Positions 23,020 through 31,585 of a DNA stretch of 41,839 bases are shown piece after piece. The position numbers were made by a program, and so were the translations under genes. This DNA comes from Oscillospiraceae bacterium. Lineage in GTDB: Bacteria; Bacillota; Clostridia; Oscillospirales; CAG-272. The stretch lies in the NCBI GenBank assembly GCA_015065105.1, contig SVQZ01000021.1, positions 1 through 41,839 on the forward strand, given 5' to 3'. Every line of letters begins with the position of its first letter. The stretch's first letter is position 1. The notes under the pieces were generated by a model, which saw nothing but the letters and a program-made list of their open reading frames with translations, made no database searches and had not been told where the DNA came from.

Positions 23020-25143
23020 CTATATTTTTTCCTGTTTAGATCTCAAATTCTTTAAAACCAGGGATTTATCAAGGTTGACCTTGCCGCGTACGAACCTGAC
23101 CGTGATATTATAGAACACGTCACAGTCACCGTACTGCTTTTCAACGTCAAGAAGCTTCATTTCCGCGAAAACATCAAGCATGAACTGAAGCTTTACGCCA
23201 ACGTTCTCTCCCTTCAGCGTACATCCGCAGACAAGCTCACGACGTGAGAACTGCGCGGTCTTGGAATTGGTCTTACGCTTGATATATGTATAAAGAGAAG
23301 CAAATTCCGCTCTTGAGGGAAAGATTTCATCCTCATGCTTATAGTGAGCGCCGTCGCAGATCTCACTATACAGCTTTTCTTCTCTTTCTATAACGTTTCT
23401 GTATCTTCTGTCAGCAAGAATATGCTTGATATTAAGCTGTACGTTCTTATGCTTACGGTATTCGTTTATCTCAAGCGAGAATACGGCATCAACTCTGTCT
23501 CCCTTGGAAAATTCAAGTGATTCGGGGGAATGTCCGAAAAGAACCGCAGAAAAATGCTTTGAGTCCTTTTCTAAGGTTATTCTGCAATGCTTGTTAAAGC
23601 CTATACCCGTTATATCCGCAACCGTAACATCGCAGAGAACGAAAACGGGAGAGGGATTTCCCGTACCGTAGGGCTCAAGAAGATAAAGCTCATCTGCCTG
23701 TTTTTCGGTAATATCAGCTGTGCCGAGCACCAGATCCACGTTGCATACCTTCTCGGTGTGATCGGTTCCGAAATGCTCTCTTGCATATTCGTTTATCTTT
23801 CTTTTAAATTCTTCAAAATTCTTCTTTTCAACGCTTAATCCGGCAGCTAATTCATGACCGCCGAACTTTTCAAGACAGTCTCCGCAGGCGCAAAGAGCCT
23901 CAACAAGGTTAAGACCCTTGACACTTCTTCCGCTTCCCTTACCCATACCGTCCTCGTCAAAGGAAACGAGTATGGTGGGCAGACCGTATTTATCGGTAAG
24001 TCTTGAAGCTACTATACCTATAACTCCGTGGTGCCAATTCTCCTTTGCCAGAACGATAACGGGATCCTTTTCAAAATCGTAATCTCCGCTTATCATTTCT
24101 GCCGCTTCCTTGGCAATGGCATTTTCCTCGTCCTTACGCTGAATATTGATATCGCAAAGGATCTCTGCCAATTCTCTTGCCTTTTTCTCATCCCTTGAAA
24201 GCATAAGATCAACTGCGATCGATGCCTCGCTCAGTCTTCCCGCCGCATTGATTCGGGGGGCAAGGGTATATCCTATGGTAGAGGAGGTTATACGTACACT
24301 CTTGTTATCCTGAATAACTCCCGCCTTTTCAAGCAGAGCCTTCATTCCAACTCTTGTATCGAATTCAAGCTTTTTGAGACCCATGCTGACAATAAGCCTG
24401 TTTTCATCGCAAAGAGGCATAACGTCCGCAATGGTTCCTGTAGCAATAAGATCCGCATAATCGTTGCATATCTTACGAAAAGCATCCGATTCGGGATATA
24501 AACGCATTTCAAGAGCGGTTATAAATTTGAATACCACTCCCACACCGGCAAGCTCCTTGAAGGGATAAGGACAGTCATGACGCTTGGGGTTAACGACAGC
24601 CGCCGCATCAGGTATCCTTGAATGGCATTCATGATGATCTGTCACAATGGTGTCAATGCCCTTCTCTTTGGCATATTCTATTTCCTCGCAGGCGGTGATA
24701 CCCGTATCAACAGATATCATAAGCGTATAATCACCCATAGATATATTATCAACGGCACATCTGCTTATACCGTAACCTTCGCCGGTACGGCTTGGTATAT
24801 GATAATCGCATTCAATACCTATAGAACGAAGATAAAGATAGAGTACCGAAACAGACGTAACACCGTCAACGTCATAGTCTCCGTAGATCATAACTCTTTC
24901 TTTATTGTTTTGGGCAAGTATTACTCTTTCAACAGCCTTATCCATATCCTTCAAAAGGAAGGGGTCGTGGAAAACACCGTCCTCCTTACGGATAAAGCCG
25001 CCTGCGGATGCCGTTGTGGTATATCCGCGGTTCCAGAGTAAACGCGCCGTTGCAGGAAGGATCTTTAACTCACGGCACAGTTCAGCCACAACTGCGTCAT
25101 CAGCATTATTCTCATTCTGCAACTGCCACTTTCTTGTTGCCAT
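23020..25143 (-). CDS. recJ: Single-stranded-DNA-specific exonuclease RecJ
   Basis: RecJ degrades single-stranded DNA 5' to 3' in recombination and mismatch repair. Phosphoesterase motifs are GDYDVDGVTS (motif I), VDTGIT, TDHHECHS with the DHH triad, AGVGVVFK and the DHHA1 segment with GSGRSVKGLNLVEAL and FGGHELAAGLSVE. An OB-like region follows (ITGIGFNKHCRITLE). The 707 residues include a C-terminal extension of about 130 residues typical of the Firmicutes type. GAAAGGAGA precedes the ATG. It begins a coupled run with rel, dtd and hemZ. Confidence 0.97.
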   Translation of the reverse strand: MATRKWQLQNENNADDAVVAELCRELKILPATARLLWNRGYTTTASAGGFIRKEDGVFHDPFLLKDMDKAVERVILAQNNKERVMIYGDYDVDGVTSVSVLYLYLRSIGIECDYHIPSRTGEGYGISRCAVDNISMGDYTLMISVDTGITACEEIEYAKEKGIDTIVTDHHECHSRIPDAAAVVNPKRHDCPYPFKELAGVGVVFKFITALEMRLYPESDAFRKICNDYADLIATGTIADVMPLCDENRLIVSMGLKKLEFDTRVGMKALLEKAGVIQDNKSVRITSSTIGYTLAPRINAAGRLSEASIAVDLMLSRDEKKARELAEILCDINIQRKDEENAIAKEAAEMISGDYDFEKDPVIVLAKENWHHGVIGIVASRLTDKYGLPTILVSFDEDGMGKGSGRSVKGLNLVEALCACGDCLEKFGGHELAAGLSVEKKNFEEFKRKINEYAREHFGTDHTEKVCNVDLVLGTADITEKQADELYLLEPYGTGNPSPVFVLCDVTVADITGIGFNKHCRITLEKDSKHFSAVLFGHSPESLEFSKGDRVDAVFSLEINEYRKHKNVQLNIKHILADRRYRNVIEREEKLYSEICDGAHYKHEDEIFPSRAEFASLYTYIKRKTNSKTAQFSRRELVCGCTLKGENVGVKLQFMLDVFAEMKLLDVEKQYGDCDVFYNITVRFVRGKVNLDKSLVLKNLRSKQEKI

Positions 25144-25166
25144 AAGTCTTTCTCCTTTCGTAAAGA

Positions 25167-25574
25167 TCAGTTTTTAAGTATATCGGTTATTACCACCGAT
25201 TTTTTAGTATCGCCCCTTTTATCGACGATAAAGTATATTATAACATATGTTGCACCAAAAATGCAAGTACTGACAATAAAACTAATTAATTGAGTTGCTC
25301 CGAGAAGAAAGGAAAGGTAATATCCCAGCCCGCACAGCACTAAAGGAAGCACAAAAACCAAAAGCGCATACAGTAAGACGGTTTGCGATCCTGTTTCAAG
25401 TATTACCCTGTCACCCTCAACGGCATTCAATGGGTTGTAAGCCTCAGCCTTGAGCTTCTTTTTACAGCTTATACAGCCCTCTCTCTGTGAACATCCCACG
25501 CAGGCTGAGGTCTGCAATACCTCCACCGTGGCAAATTCACCCTCGGTCTTTATAACGATACCTGACTGCTTCAT
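25167..25574 (-). CDS. SoxR-reducing system RseC/MucC-like protein
   Basis: A 135-residue membrane protein. The N-terminal 40 residues form a beta domain with a Cys cluster (SACVGCSQREGCISCKKK), and the rest has two helices (about 67-87 and 94-116). This is the RseC/MucC architecture; members work with Rnf-type complexes to reduce the SoxR iron-sulfur cluster or modulate envelope stress. No Rnf or SoxR gene is close by. Its start overlaps the FAD oxidoreductase stop by four bases, which hints at a shared redox role, though that is inference. Confidence 0.87.
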   Translation of the reverse strand: MKQSGIVIKTEGEFATVEVLQTSACVGCSQREGCISCKKKLKAEAYNPLNAVEGDRVILETGSQTVLLYALLVFVLPLVLCGLGYYLSFLLGATQLISFIVSTCIFGATYVIIYFIVDKRGDTKKSVVITDILKN

Positions 25575-27145
25575 TGGTATTTCCTTTCATATCTGCTGAT
25601 AAGAGCGGAAGCACAACGCAGGCCGTCTGCCGCGGCACTCGTAATACCTCCCGCATAACCCGCACCCTCGCCGCAGGGATAAAGATTGGTTGTACCCACT
25701 GCCAGAAGCTCGCTTGTACGGTTTATACGCACCGGTGCGCTGGTTCTCGTTTCCACACCCGTAAGCACCGCATCCCTTGCCGCAAAGCCGTTCAGACTTC
25801 TGTCGAAGGATGATATACCGAGACGAAGCATATCCGAAATATCCTTTGTAAAAATGCGGTTAAGGTCATAGGTACGCACCTTGCCTCCCATATAGGTCGG
25901 CTTGATCCTTACAGGCTTTGTACCCTCTCTTGAATCGAAAAAGTCTCCCACCGTTTGTACAGGAGCATAATACTCTCCTCCGCCCGCCTCAAACGCGGCT
26001 CTTTCAAGGAACTCCTGATACTCAATAGGATCCTTGGGATTGACCGAAACAAGTATTGCGGCATTTGAATTTATACCGTTTCTTGCGTAATAGCTCATGC
26101 CGTTGGTAACAACACCGCCCTCCATAGAGGTTGCAGCGATCACCTCACCGCCCGGACACATACAGAAGGTATAAACACCTGCCTCCCCCACCCTTTTTGA
26201 AAAGGCATAGGGAGCAGCGCCCAGCAGCGGATCGCCTGCATTGTCACCGTATAACGCCCTGTCTATATCCTCACGCAGATGCTCTATACGAACACCCACC
26301 GAAAAGGGCTTATTCTCTATATCGTAGCCCTCGCCGATAAGATAACGGTAGGTATCTCTTGCGCTGTTACCGATAGCAAGAAGCAATGCTCCGCATTCTA
26401 TCTCGCCTTTCGTGGTGCCGACACTTACGACCTCTCCTGCTCTTCTGTTGACAGCCGTCATTTTGGTGTCGTAAAGAATAGTGCCTCCAAGGGATATTAT
26501 ACGCTCGGATACAGCCTCAACAACGTTGAGAAGCTTATCGGTGCCCACGTGGGGCTTTGCATCATAGATTATCTCCTTAGGCGCACCGAACTCAACAAGT
26601 CTTTTGAAAATATATCTGCAGGCCGGATCGGATATTCTCGTAACGAGCTTTCCGTCCGAAAATGTTCCTGCACCTCCTGCACCGTACTGAATGTTGCATT
26701 CTGTGTCAAGAATACCTGTTTTCATAAAAAGATCCACGGCTTCTCTTCTTCTCTTGACATCTGAACCGCGCTCAATAACTATGGGACGGTAACCCTTTTC
26801 GGCAAGAGTAAGTGCGGCAAACATACCGCAGGGTCCGAAGCCGCATATCACGGGAGGCTTATATAAAGGCTCACTTCCGTGCTCGGGAGGGATATATGAC
26901 TCCTTTTCAAGGACAGCGTCCAATACTCTTAACTGCTTTTCGCTTATATCTTCGCATTCGAGAGCAACGGAATAAACAAACTTGATATCATCCCTTCGTC
27001 TTGAATCGACGGAACGCTTATATATATAGCCCTTTGAAGCATTAACGCCGGATTTTTTTGCCCTTATTAGAGCAGTATTGACTGCCTCCTCTGCCGAAGC
27101 AGTAAAAGGCAGTCCTATGTTCTTTAAAACTATGGTCTTTTTCAT
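25571..27145 (-). CDS. FAD-dependent oxidoreductase (NAD(FAD)-utilising dehydrogenase family)
   Basis: A 524-residue flavoprotein with a 90-residue N-terminal domain (basic, KGYIYKRSVDSRRRDD) ahead of the Rossmann FAD site VICGFGPCGMFAALTLAEKGY. GAGGAGTFSDGKLVTR, GVRIEHLRE and the end motif GEGAGYAGGITSAAADGL are typical of the COG2509 family, whose substrate is unknown. The family is near-universal in Clostridia. It overlaps cdaR upstream and the RseC-like gene downstream by four bases each. Confidence 0.9.
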   Translation of the reverse strand: MKKTIVLKNIGLPFTASAEEAVNTALIRAKKSGVNASKGYIYKRSVDSRRRDDIKFVYSVALECEDISEKQLRVLDAVLEKESYIPPEHGSEPLYKPPVICGFGPCGMFAALTLAEKGYRPIVIERGSDVKRRREAVDLFMKTGILDTECNIQYGAGGAGTFSDGKLVTRISDPACRYIFKRLVEFGAPKEIIYDAKPHVGTDKLLNVVEAVSERIISLGGTILYDTKMTAVNRRAGEVVSVGTTKGEIECGALLLAIGNSARDTYRYLIGEGYDIENKPFSVGVRIEHLREDIDRALYGDNAGDPLLGAAPYAFSKRVGEAGVYTFCMCPGGEVIAATSMEGGVVTNGMSYYARNGINSNAAILVSVNPKDPIEYQEFLERAAFEAGGGEYYAPVQTVGDFFDSREGTKPVRIKPTYMGGKVRTYDLNRIFTKDISDMLRLGISSFDRSLNGFAARDAVLTGVETRTSAPVRINRTSELLAVGTTNLYPCGEGAGYAGGITSAAADGLRCASALISRYERKYQ

Positions 27146-28398
27146 TTTACCTTAACGCTGTAAGTGCCTACCTCAATAACCGAGTTCGCATATTCAGTGG
27201 AAAACTCTACGGTAACGGGAGCTCTGCCGCCCTGAACGGCTGTCATATCCACCCTTAAGGTTATATCCGATTCGGAAATAGTATCGATAGCCTCCTTAAC
27301 ACCCTTAAGCTTGATGTTGATATTCGGCTCGTCAACCTTGTATCCGAGCTCATCCGGGTCGAATAGCTCGAATTTCGTTAATGACAGGGTGTCTGTTTTG
27401 GTGTCGGTGAGCTGAACGGTCACCTTAAACTCACTTATAGAATCCTCGGAAACGGTATTCTCGGGAAGCTTGCCCGACAAAGCATAGTTCTTGGTCTCGT
27501 TGGGCGAGGTAGATTCATTAACGGTATATACCGTCCAGGAATCAAGATTTCTCAAGGTCTCGGCAGGACCGGTCACCCTTATGGTCGCGGGAGAGATGTT
27601 GATGTTACAGTTATCCGAATTAAGATATCCGCTTCCGAACTCTGCCTTGAGCTTTATCGTTTTTGTCATATATACCGGAATAGTATATCCTGCAGATCTG
27701 TCAAAACTGAGATAACGAAGGTCGGAATCGGAAAGCTCTTCTCCGTCCTCGGTATAAAGCAGTATATTACCTCTGCCGTCCTTTGTGGAGTCAAGCTCCT
27801 CTCCTCTGTAATCCGCCTTGACCTTTACACGGCCGATCTTTTCTATTACCTTTTTGGGTCCCGTAACCTGCAGGGTCTCGGGCTCCGCTTTTATGTTATC
27901 CTCATCAACAAGGCAGTCTTCGGCAATATTATCGTAAAGATAATCGACCTCAATAGGAAAGCTTTCCTGATAGCTTTCATCAAGATATACGGTTATAAGC
28001 TTGACGCTCTGCTCGGTAAGGGTAACTCCTGCAGGAACGTCAACGTTTACCTTAACGTCATATTTGTCCGCCTTATCATATTTGCTTACGTCAACGTAAG
28101 CGGAAAAATCATCAGCCGAAAGCTGGTTAAGATTGCTCCTTTTGCCCTTTACCGTTATATCAACGGTTGCATTGCGTCCGGAATACGGAACGAAGTCTTC
28201 ACCTTTTTCTATCTCAATATCTATACCCTCAAAGGTCTTTTCGTTAACAGGGCTTTCAACGCTGACAACGTAAAACCAGAGCGCAAAGGCAAAAAGCAGG
28301 GAAAGTACCTTGGGCAAGAGATTTTTGAACCGCTTACCGGATTTCTTATCTGTCTCCTTAACGTTGGAAACAACTCTGTCTGTTTTGTTTTCCATCAT
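27142..28398 (-). CDS. cdaR: YbbR-domain protein CdaR, regulator of c-di-AMP cyclase
   Basis: CdaR is a membrane-anchored extracytoplasmic protein that binds and regulates CdaA. The 418-residue protein has a cytoplasmic basic start, one membrane helix (about residues 29-48, LPKVLSLLFAFALWFYVVSVES) and three or four YbbR repeats outside, each with the V-x-V-x-G or I-x-V-T-G-P turn (ETLQVTGP, ATIRVTGP). GGGGGAG precedes two consecutive ATG codons; the second, at 28395, has slightly better spacing. It follows cdaA by 12 bases, the standard pair, but the usual glmM gene is absent and an FAD oxidoreductase takes its place. Confidence 0.93.
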   Translation of the reverse strand: MMENKTDRVVSNVKETDKKSGKRFKNLLPKVLSLLFAFALWFYVVSVESPVNEKTFEGIDIEIEKGEDFVPYSGRNATVDITVKGKRSNLNQLSADDFSAYVDVSKYDKADKYDVKVNVDVPAGVTLTEQSVKLITVYLDESYQESFPIEVDYLYDNIAEDCLVDEDNIKAEPETLQVTGPKKVIEKIGRVKVKADYRGEELDSTKDGRGNILLYTEDGEELSDSDLRYLSFDRSAGYTIPVYMTKTIKLKAEFGSGYLNSDNCNINISPATIRVTGPAETLRNLDSWTVYTVNESTSPNETKNYALSGKLPENTVSEDSISEFKVTVQLTDTKTDTLSLTKFELFDPDELGYKVDEPNINIKLKGVKEAIDTISESDITLRVDMTAVQGGRAPVTVEFSTEYANSVIEVGTYSVKVK

Positions 28399-28410
28399 TT
28401 ACTCCCCCTT

Positions 28411-29301
28411 TCATTTCGTTGAATTATTTTTTCTCTTTGTGTCCTTTTCGTTTTTAAGATCAAAAAGTCTTTTGATGTTTTTCTTCTTGCTCTGAGGCTT
28501 ATTTTCGGAAATAAGTCTTTCAAGCTCGGATTTAAGACGTACAGAATCGTATTCTCTGATAAGTCTTCCTCTTCTGGCAACCGAAATAGTTCCCGTCTCC
28601 TCGGAAACCACTATAACAATAGCGTCGCTTGCCTCGCTTACGCCTATAGCGGCTCTGTGGCGTGTTCCTAATTCCTTGGTAATGTTATTCTTTGTGGCAA
28701 GAGGCAAAAGACAGCCTGCCGCATATATACGCATATCACGGATAACCACCGCACCGTCATGCAGAGGAGATTTATTGAAAAAGATATTTCTTAAAAGCAT
28801 GGAGGAGGAATCCGCATTGATAACGGTACCTGTAGAAATAATGTCACCTAATTTTGTAGAGCGCTCAATAACCATAAGAGCGCCTGTTTTCGACATAGAC
28901 ATTTCATTTGCCGCCTCGCATACCGCATCGATAAAACGGGCACGCTGAATGGCATCCTTATCCTCGCCTATACTCTTAAGACCCTTTATCGAGTCGCCTC
29001 CGACACTTTCAAGGATGGAACGAAGCTCGGGCTGGAATATTATAACTGCGGCAATAAGACCTATCTGGAGAACGTTGCTCATAAAATAGCCGAGCACGGG
29101 GAATCCGAAAAGACTGCTTATTACCTGAACCAAAAGTAAAACTATAAGACCTGTGGCAAGCTTACCTGCACGGCGCTCACGGATAAATAAGTAAACATAA
29201 TATATCAAAACGGATACGATAAGTATGTCAAGGATATCCGCAACTCCCATATCCTTTATCTGATTGATAAAGAATTTCCAAGCACCCGAAATTCTGCTCA
29301 T
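28411..29301 (-). CDS. cdaA: Diadenylate cyclase CdaA
   Basis: CdaA makes the second messenger c-di-AMP, which controls potassium uptake and cell-wall balance. The 296-residue protein has three N-terminal helices (about residues 22-85), followed by the DAC domain with DGAVV (around 181-185) and GTRHRAAIG (around 213-221), both needed for ATP binding and catalysis. The C-terminal 40 residues are very basic. It has its own near-consensus promoter in the divergent gap with ispD, and SD GGGAGGG. It is the first gene of the long minus-strand array. Confidence 0.97.
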   Translation of the reverse strand: MSRISGAWKFFINQIKDMGVADILDILIVSVLIYYVYLFIRERRAGKLATGLIVLLLVQVISSLFGFPVLGYFMSNVLQIGLIAAVIIFQPELRSILESVGGDSIKGLKSIGEDKDAIQRARFIDAVCEAANEMSMSKTGALMVIERSTKLGDIISTGTVINADSSSMLLRNIFFNKSPLHDGAVVIRDMRIYAAGCLLPLATKNNITKELGTRHRAAIGVSEASDAIVIVVSEETGTISVARRGRLIREYDSVRLKSELERLISENKPQSKKKNIKRLFDLKNEKDTKRKNNSTK

Positions 29302-29337
29302 ATGTCCCTCCCGAGTAAATATAGATATACAAAATAT

Positions 29338-29366
29338 ATTATATCATATATAAAAGGATTTTTCAA
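29338..29366 (-). promoter_or_regulatory. Sigma-A promoter of the cdaA operon
   Basis: TTGAAA (29361-29366 on the minus strand), 17 bases, TATAAT (29338-29343), about 37 bases before the cdaA start. This is the only good promoter seen ahead of the ten-gene run from cdaA to mazG. Confidence 0.85.
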
Positions 29367-29426
29367 ATGATTTATTCGATTTTTTCTTATTTTTTTGAAA
29401 TTTTTTTATTATTTGTGTTTTTTCTG

Positions 29427-29455
29427 TGTACAACCCTCAAAAAATATGCTATACT
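29427..29455 (+). promoter_or_regulatory. Promoter of ispD-ispF
   Basis: TGTACA (29427-29432), 17-base spacer, TATACT (29450-29455), 43 bases before the ispD ATG. The -35 box is 4 of 6 to consensus. Confidence 0.7.
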
Positions 29456-29497
29456 AAATAAAAAATTACCTGAAATTATCTTTTAAAGGGTGTTAAA

Positions 29498-30244
29498 ATG
29501 AAGCTTATTAATCTTATAAAGGCGATCATCGGAAGCGAAGCTAAGCATTGTACCGCAATAATCGTTGCCGCAGGAAGCGGAAGCAGAATGAACAAAAACG
29601 GTGTGACAAAGCAAATGATCACTCTTGCGGGTATCCCCATAGTAGTAAGAAGCATCCTCGCCTTTGAAAAATGTAAAAAGATAAAAGATATCATCATAGT
29701 TGCCAGAGAGGATGAAAAGGATATCTACAAGGAGTTTATAAAGACCTATTCTCTCAAAAAGATAAAAACGGTCACTACGGGCGGAAAAACAAGGCAGGAA
29801 TCTGTTTTAAACGGCTTTAAGAAGATATCCGACAAATGTGATTTTGTGGCTATTCACGATGCCGCAAGATGTCTTATTACCCCCGAAAATATCGAAAAGG
29901 TAATAGATCATGCCGAAAGATTCTGCGCGGCAACCGCCGCAGTTCCGGTAAAGGACACCATCAAGATAGCTGATGAAAAGGGATTTATATCCTCCACACC
30001 TCAAAGAAGCAGAGTATGGGCGGCACAGACCCCCCAGATATTTGATACGGATCTATACCGCGCCGCCGCCTTCTATGCCATCGAAAAGGGCTTTGAGGCG
30101 ACCGATGATAATTCCTTGGTGGAAAACCTCGGAAGAAAGGTAAGCTTGGTTGACTGCGGATATGAGAATATAAAGATCACCACCGAGGAGGATCTTTACA
30201 TCGCAGAAAATATTTTAAGAAACAGGAGTAAGGCTGATGGCTGA
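29498..30244 (+). CDS. ispD: 2-C-methyl-D-erythritol 4-phosphate cytidylyltransferase
   Basis: IspD couples MEP to CTP in the non-mevalonate isoprenoid pathway. The 248-residue sequence has the nucleotide-binding loop [12 protein letters not shown], preceded by about 17 extra N-terminal residues, then [40 protein letters not shown] and [10 protein letters not shown]. It ends with [22 protein letters not shown] precedes the ATG. Its last 8 bases overlap ispF, so the pathway's second and fourth enzymes are co-made. Confidence 0.96.
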   Translation: MKLINLIKAIIGSEAKHCTAIIVAAGSGSRMNKNGVTKQMITLAGIPIVVRSILAFEKCKKIKDIIIVAREDEKDIYKEFIKTYSLKKIKTVTTGGKTRQESVLNGFKKISDKCDFVAIHDAARCLITPENIEKVIDHAERFCAATAAVPVKDTIKIADEKGFISSTPQRSRVWAAQTPQIFDTDLYRAAAFYAIEKGFEATDDNSLVENLGRKVSLVDCGYENIKITTEEDLYIAENILRNRSKADG

Positions 30245-30710
30245 TATAAGAATAGGACACGGATATGACGTTCACCGCTTTGCCGAAAACAGAAGACTTA
30301 TACTCGGCGGTGTTGATATACCCTATGAATACGGGCTTTTGGGTCATTCGGATGCTGACGTGCTCTGCCATGCGGTAAGCGATGCCCTTTTGGGTGCGGC
30401 AGCCATGGGAGATATCGGAAAGCATTTTCCCGACAGTGATGAAAGATATAAGGGTGCCGACAGCATAATGCTTTTAAAAGAGGTAGTCGGAATAATCGGA
30501 GATTATAAGGTTTCCAACCTTGACGTAACAGTTCTTGCACAAAAGCCGAAATTAGCTCCCCATATAGAGAATATGCGTAAAAATCTTGCCGATGCCATCG
30601 GAATCGGCATTTCAAGGGTCAGCGTAAAGGCTACCACCGAGGAGGGCCTGGGCTTTACGGGCAGACTCGAGGGTATTGCGGTCCATGCCGTTGCCCTTAT
30701 AACAAAGTAA
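30237..30710 (+). CDS. ispF: 2-C-methyl-D-erythritol 2,4-cyclodiphosphate synthase
   Basis: IspF cyclises CDP-ME 2-phosphate to MEcPP. The 157-residue protein has the zinc ligands in GHGYDVHRF and [21 protein letters not shown], and the [11 protein letters not shown] loop, with the C-terminal [14 protein letters not shown]. Normal length. It overlaps ispD by 8 bases and is followed by a hairpin. Confidence 0.97.
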   Translation: MADIRIGHGYDVHRFAENRRLILGGVDIPYEYGLLGHSDADVLCHAVSDALLGAAAMGDIGKHFPDSDERYKGADSIMLLKEVVGIIGDYKVSNLDVTVLAQKPKLAPHIENMRKNLADAIGIGISRVSVKATTEEGLGFTGRLEGIAVHAVALITK

Positions 30711-30737
30711 AGAGACCGTTTGGAAAACGATCTCTTT
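30709..30737 (+). terminator. Probable terminator after ispF
   Basis: AAAGAGA-C-CGTTT (30709-30721) pairs with AAACG-A-TCTCTTT (30725-30737), 12 pairs with one mismatch and a 3-base loop. The following sequence has no proper T tract, so termination may be partial. Confidence 0.6.
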
Positions 30738-30751
30738 GATCTATATTAAAA

Positions 30752-30818
30752 GCGGAGCAGCTGCCCTTTCCGGGCTGTGTACGTCCTTTCTTTTATCTTC
30801 CTTTTGACAGCCCTCCGC
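30752..30818. ncRNA. Candidate structured RNA or leader upstream of rpe
   Basis: In the 188-bp gap between ispF and rpe, GCGGAG (30752-30757) pairs with CTCCGC (30813-30818) and GGCTGT (30773-30778) with ACAGCC (30807-30812). The two 3' arms are contiguous, giving a 12-bp compound stem. A competing local hairpin GCCC-TTTCC-GGGC uses some of the same bases, so two exclusive folds exist. On the minus strand the structure ends in CTCCGC followed by TTTTAAT, which would suit a short antisense RNA with an intrinsic terminator. Orientation and class are unresolved. Confidence 0.35.
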
Positions 30819-30898
30819 CCGGGATATTCTCCCCTTAGTATGATATGGATTTTTTAATTATATGACACTTTAAAAATCAAATTTCGGAGGAAATAAAA

Positions 30899-31543
30899 AT
30901 GATCAAAATTTCACCTTCCATTCTCGCCTGCGATTTTGCAAATCTTCAGAGCGAGATCAAAAAAGTCGAGGATGCAGGAGTGCAGTATCTCCATATAGAC
31001 GTTATGGACGGAATATTTGTTCCCAACATAACCCTCGGACCCTGTGTGGTTTCCGCTATCCGCAAGAACTCCAATCTCGTTTTCGACGTTCACCTTATGA
31101 TAACCGACCCTATCCGTTATATCGACGAGTTTGTAAAAGCCGGCGCGGATATAATCACGGTTCACGTTGAAAGCACCTTTGACGTAAACGCTGCTATAGA
31201 TAAAATAAAGTCTCTGGGCAAAAAGGCAGGTATCTCCATAAAGCCCAACACCAAGCCCGAAATAGTAAAGCAGTATATCGACAAGGTTGACCTTGTGCTC
31301 TGTATGACCGTTGAGCCCGGCTTCGGCGGACAGTCCTTCATCCCCGCAACCCTTGAAAACATCAAGGCGGTTGCAGAAATGATAAAGGAAAGCGCAAGAG
31401 ATATCGACCTTGAGGTTGACGGCGGTATCTCCCCCAAGAACGCTCACCTTGTAAAGGAAGCAGGGGCGAACGTTATCGTTGCAGGCTCCGCGGTTTTCGG
31501 CTCAAGCGATATCCCCAAGACCGTAAAGGAGCTTATGGCATAA
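30899..31543 (+). CDS. rpe: Ribulose-phosphate 3-epimerase
   Basis: Rpe interconverts ribulose 5-phosphate and xylulose 5-phosphate in the pentose phosphate pathway. The 214-residue TIM barrel has SPSILACDFANL, HIDVMDGIFVPNITLGP, FDVHLMI, MTVEPGFGGQSFI and LEVDGGI, containing the metal-binding His and Asp residues. CGGAGGAAAT precedes the ATG. It is not beside rsgA or the other genes usually near rpe in Firmicutes and seems monocistronic with its own leader and terminator. Confidence 0.97.
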   Translation: MIKISPSILACDFANLQSEIKKVEDAGVQYLHIDVMDGIFVPNITLGPCVVSAIRKNSNLVFDVHLMITDPIRYIDEFVKAGADIITVHVESTFDVNAAIDKIKSLGKKAGISIKPNTKPEIVKQYIDKVDLVLCMTVEPGFGGQSFIPATLENIKAVAEMIKESARDIDLEVDGGISPKNAHLVKEAGANVIVAGSAVFGSSDIPKTVKELMA

Positions 31544-31550
31544 TAAAGCC

Positions 31551-31580
31551 GAAAAATCCCCGAAAGGGGATTTTTCTTTT
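31551..31580. terminator. Terminator between rpe and the surface-protein gene
   Basis: An 11-bp perfect stem (GAAAAATCCCC at 31551-31561, GGGGATTTTTC at 31566-31576) with GAAA loop and TTTT after it. It lies between convergent genes, and the A/T-rich stem base lets it serve both strands. Confidence 0.93.
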
Positions 31581-31585
31581 ATATG

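Noticed and set aside
30752-30818. 6S RNA, SRP RNA or known riboswitch
   Set aside because: None of the conserved sequence blocks I know for these RNAs could be seen; only base pairing supports a structure.
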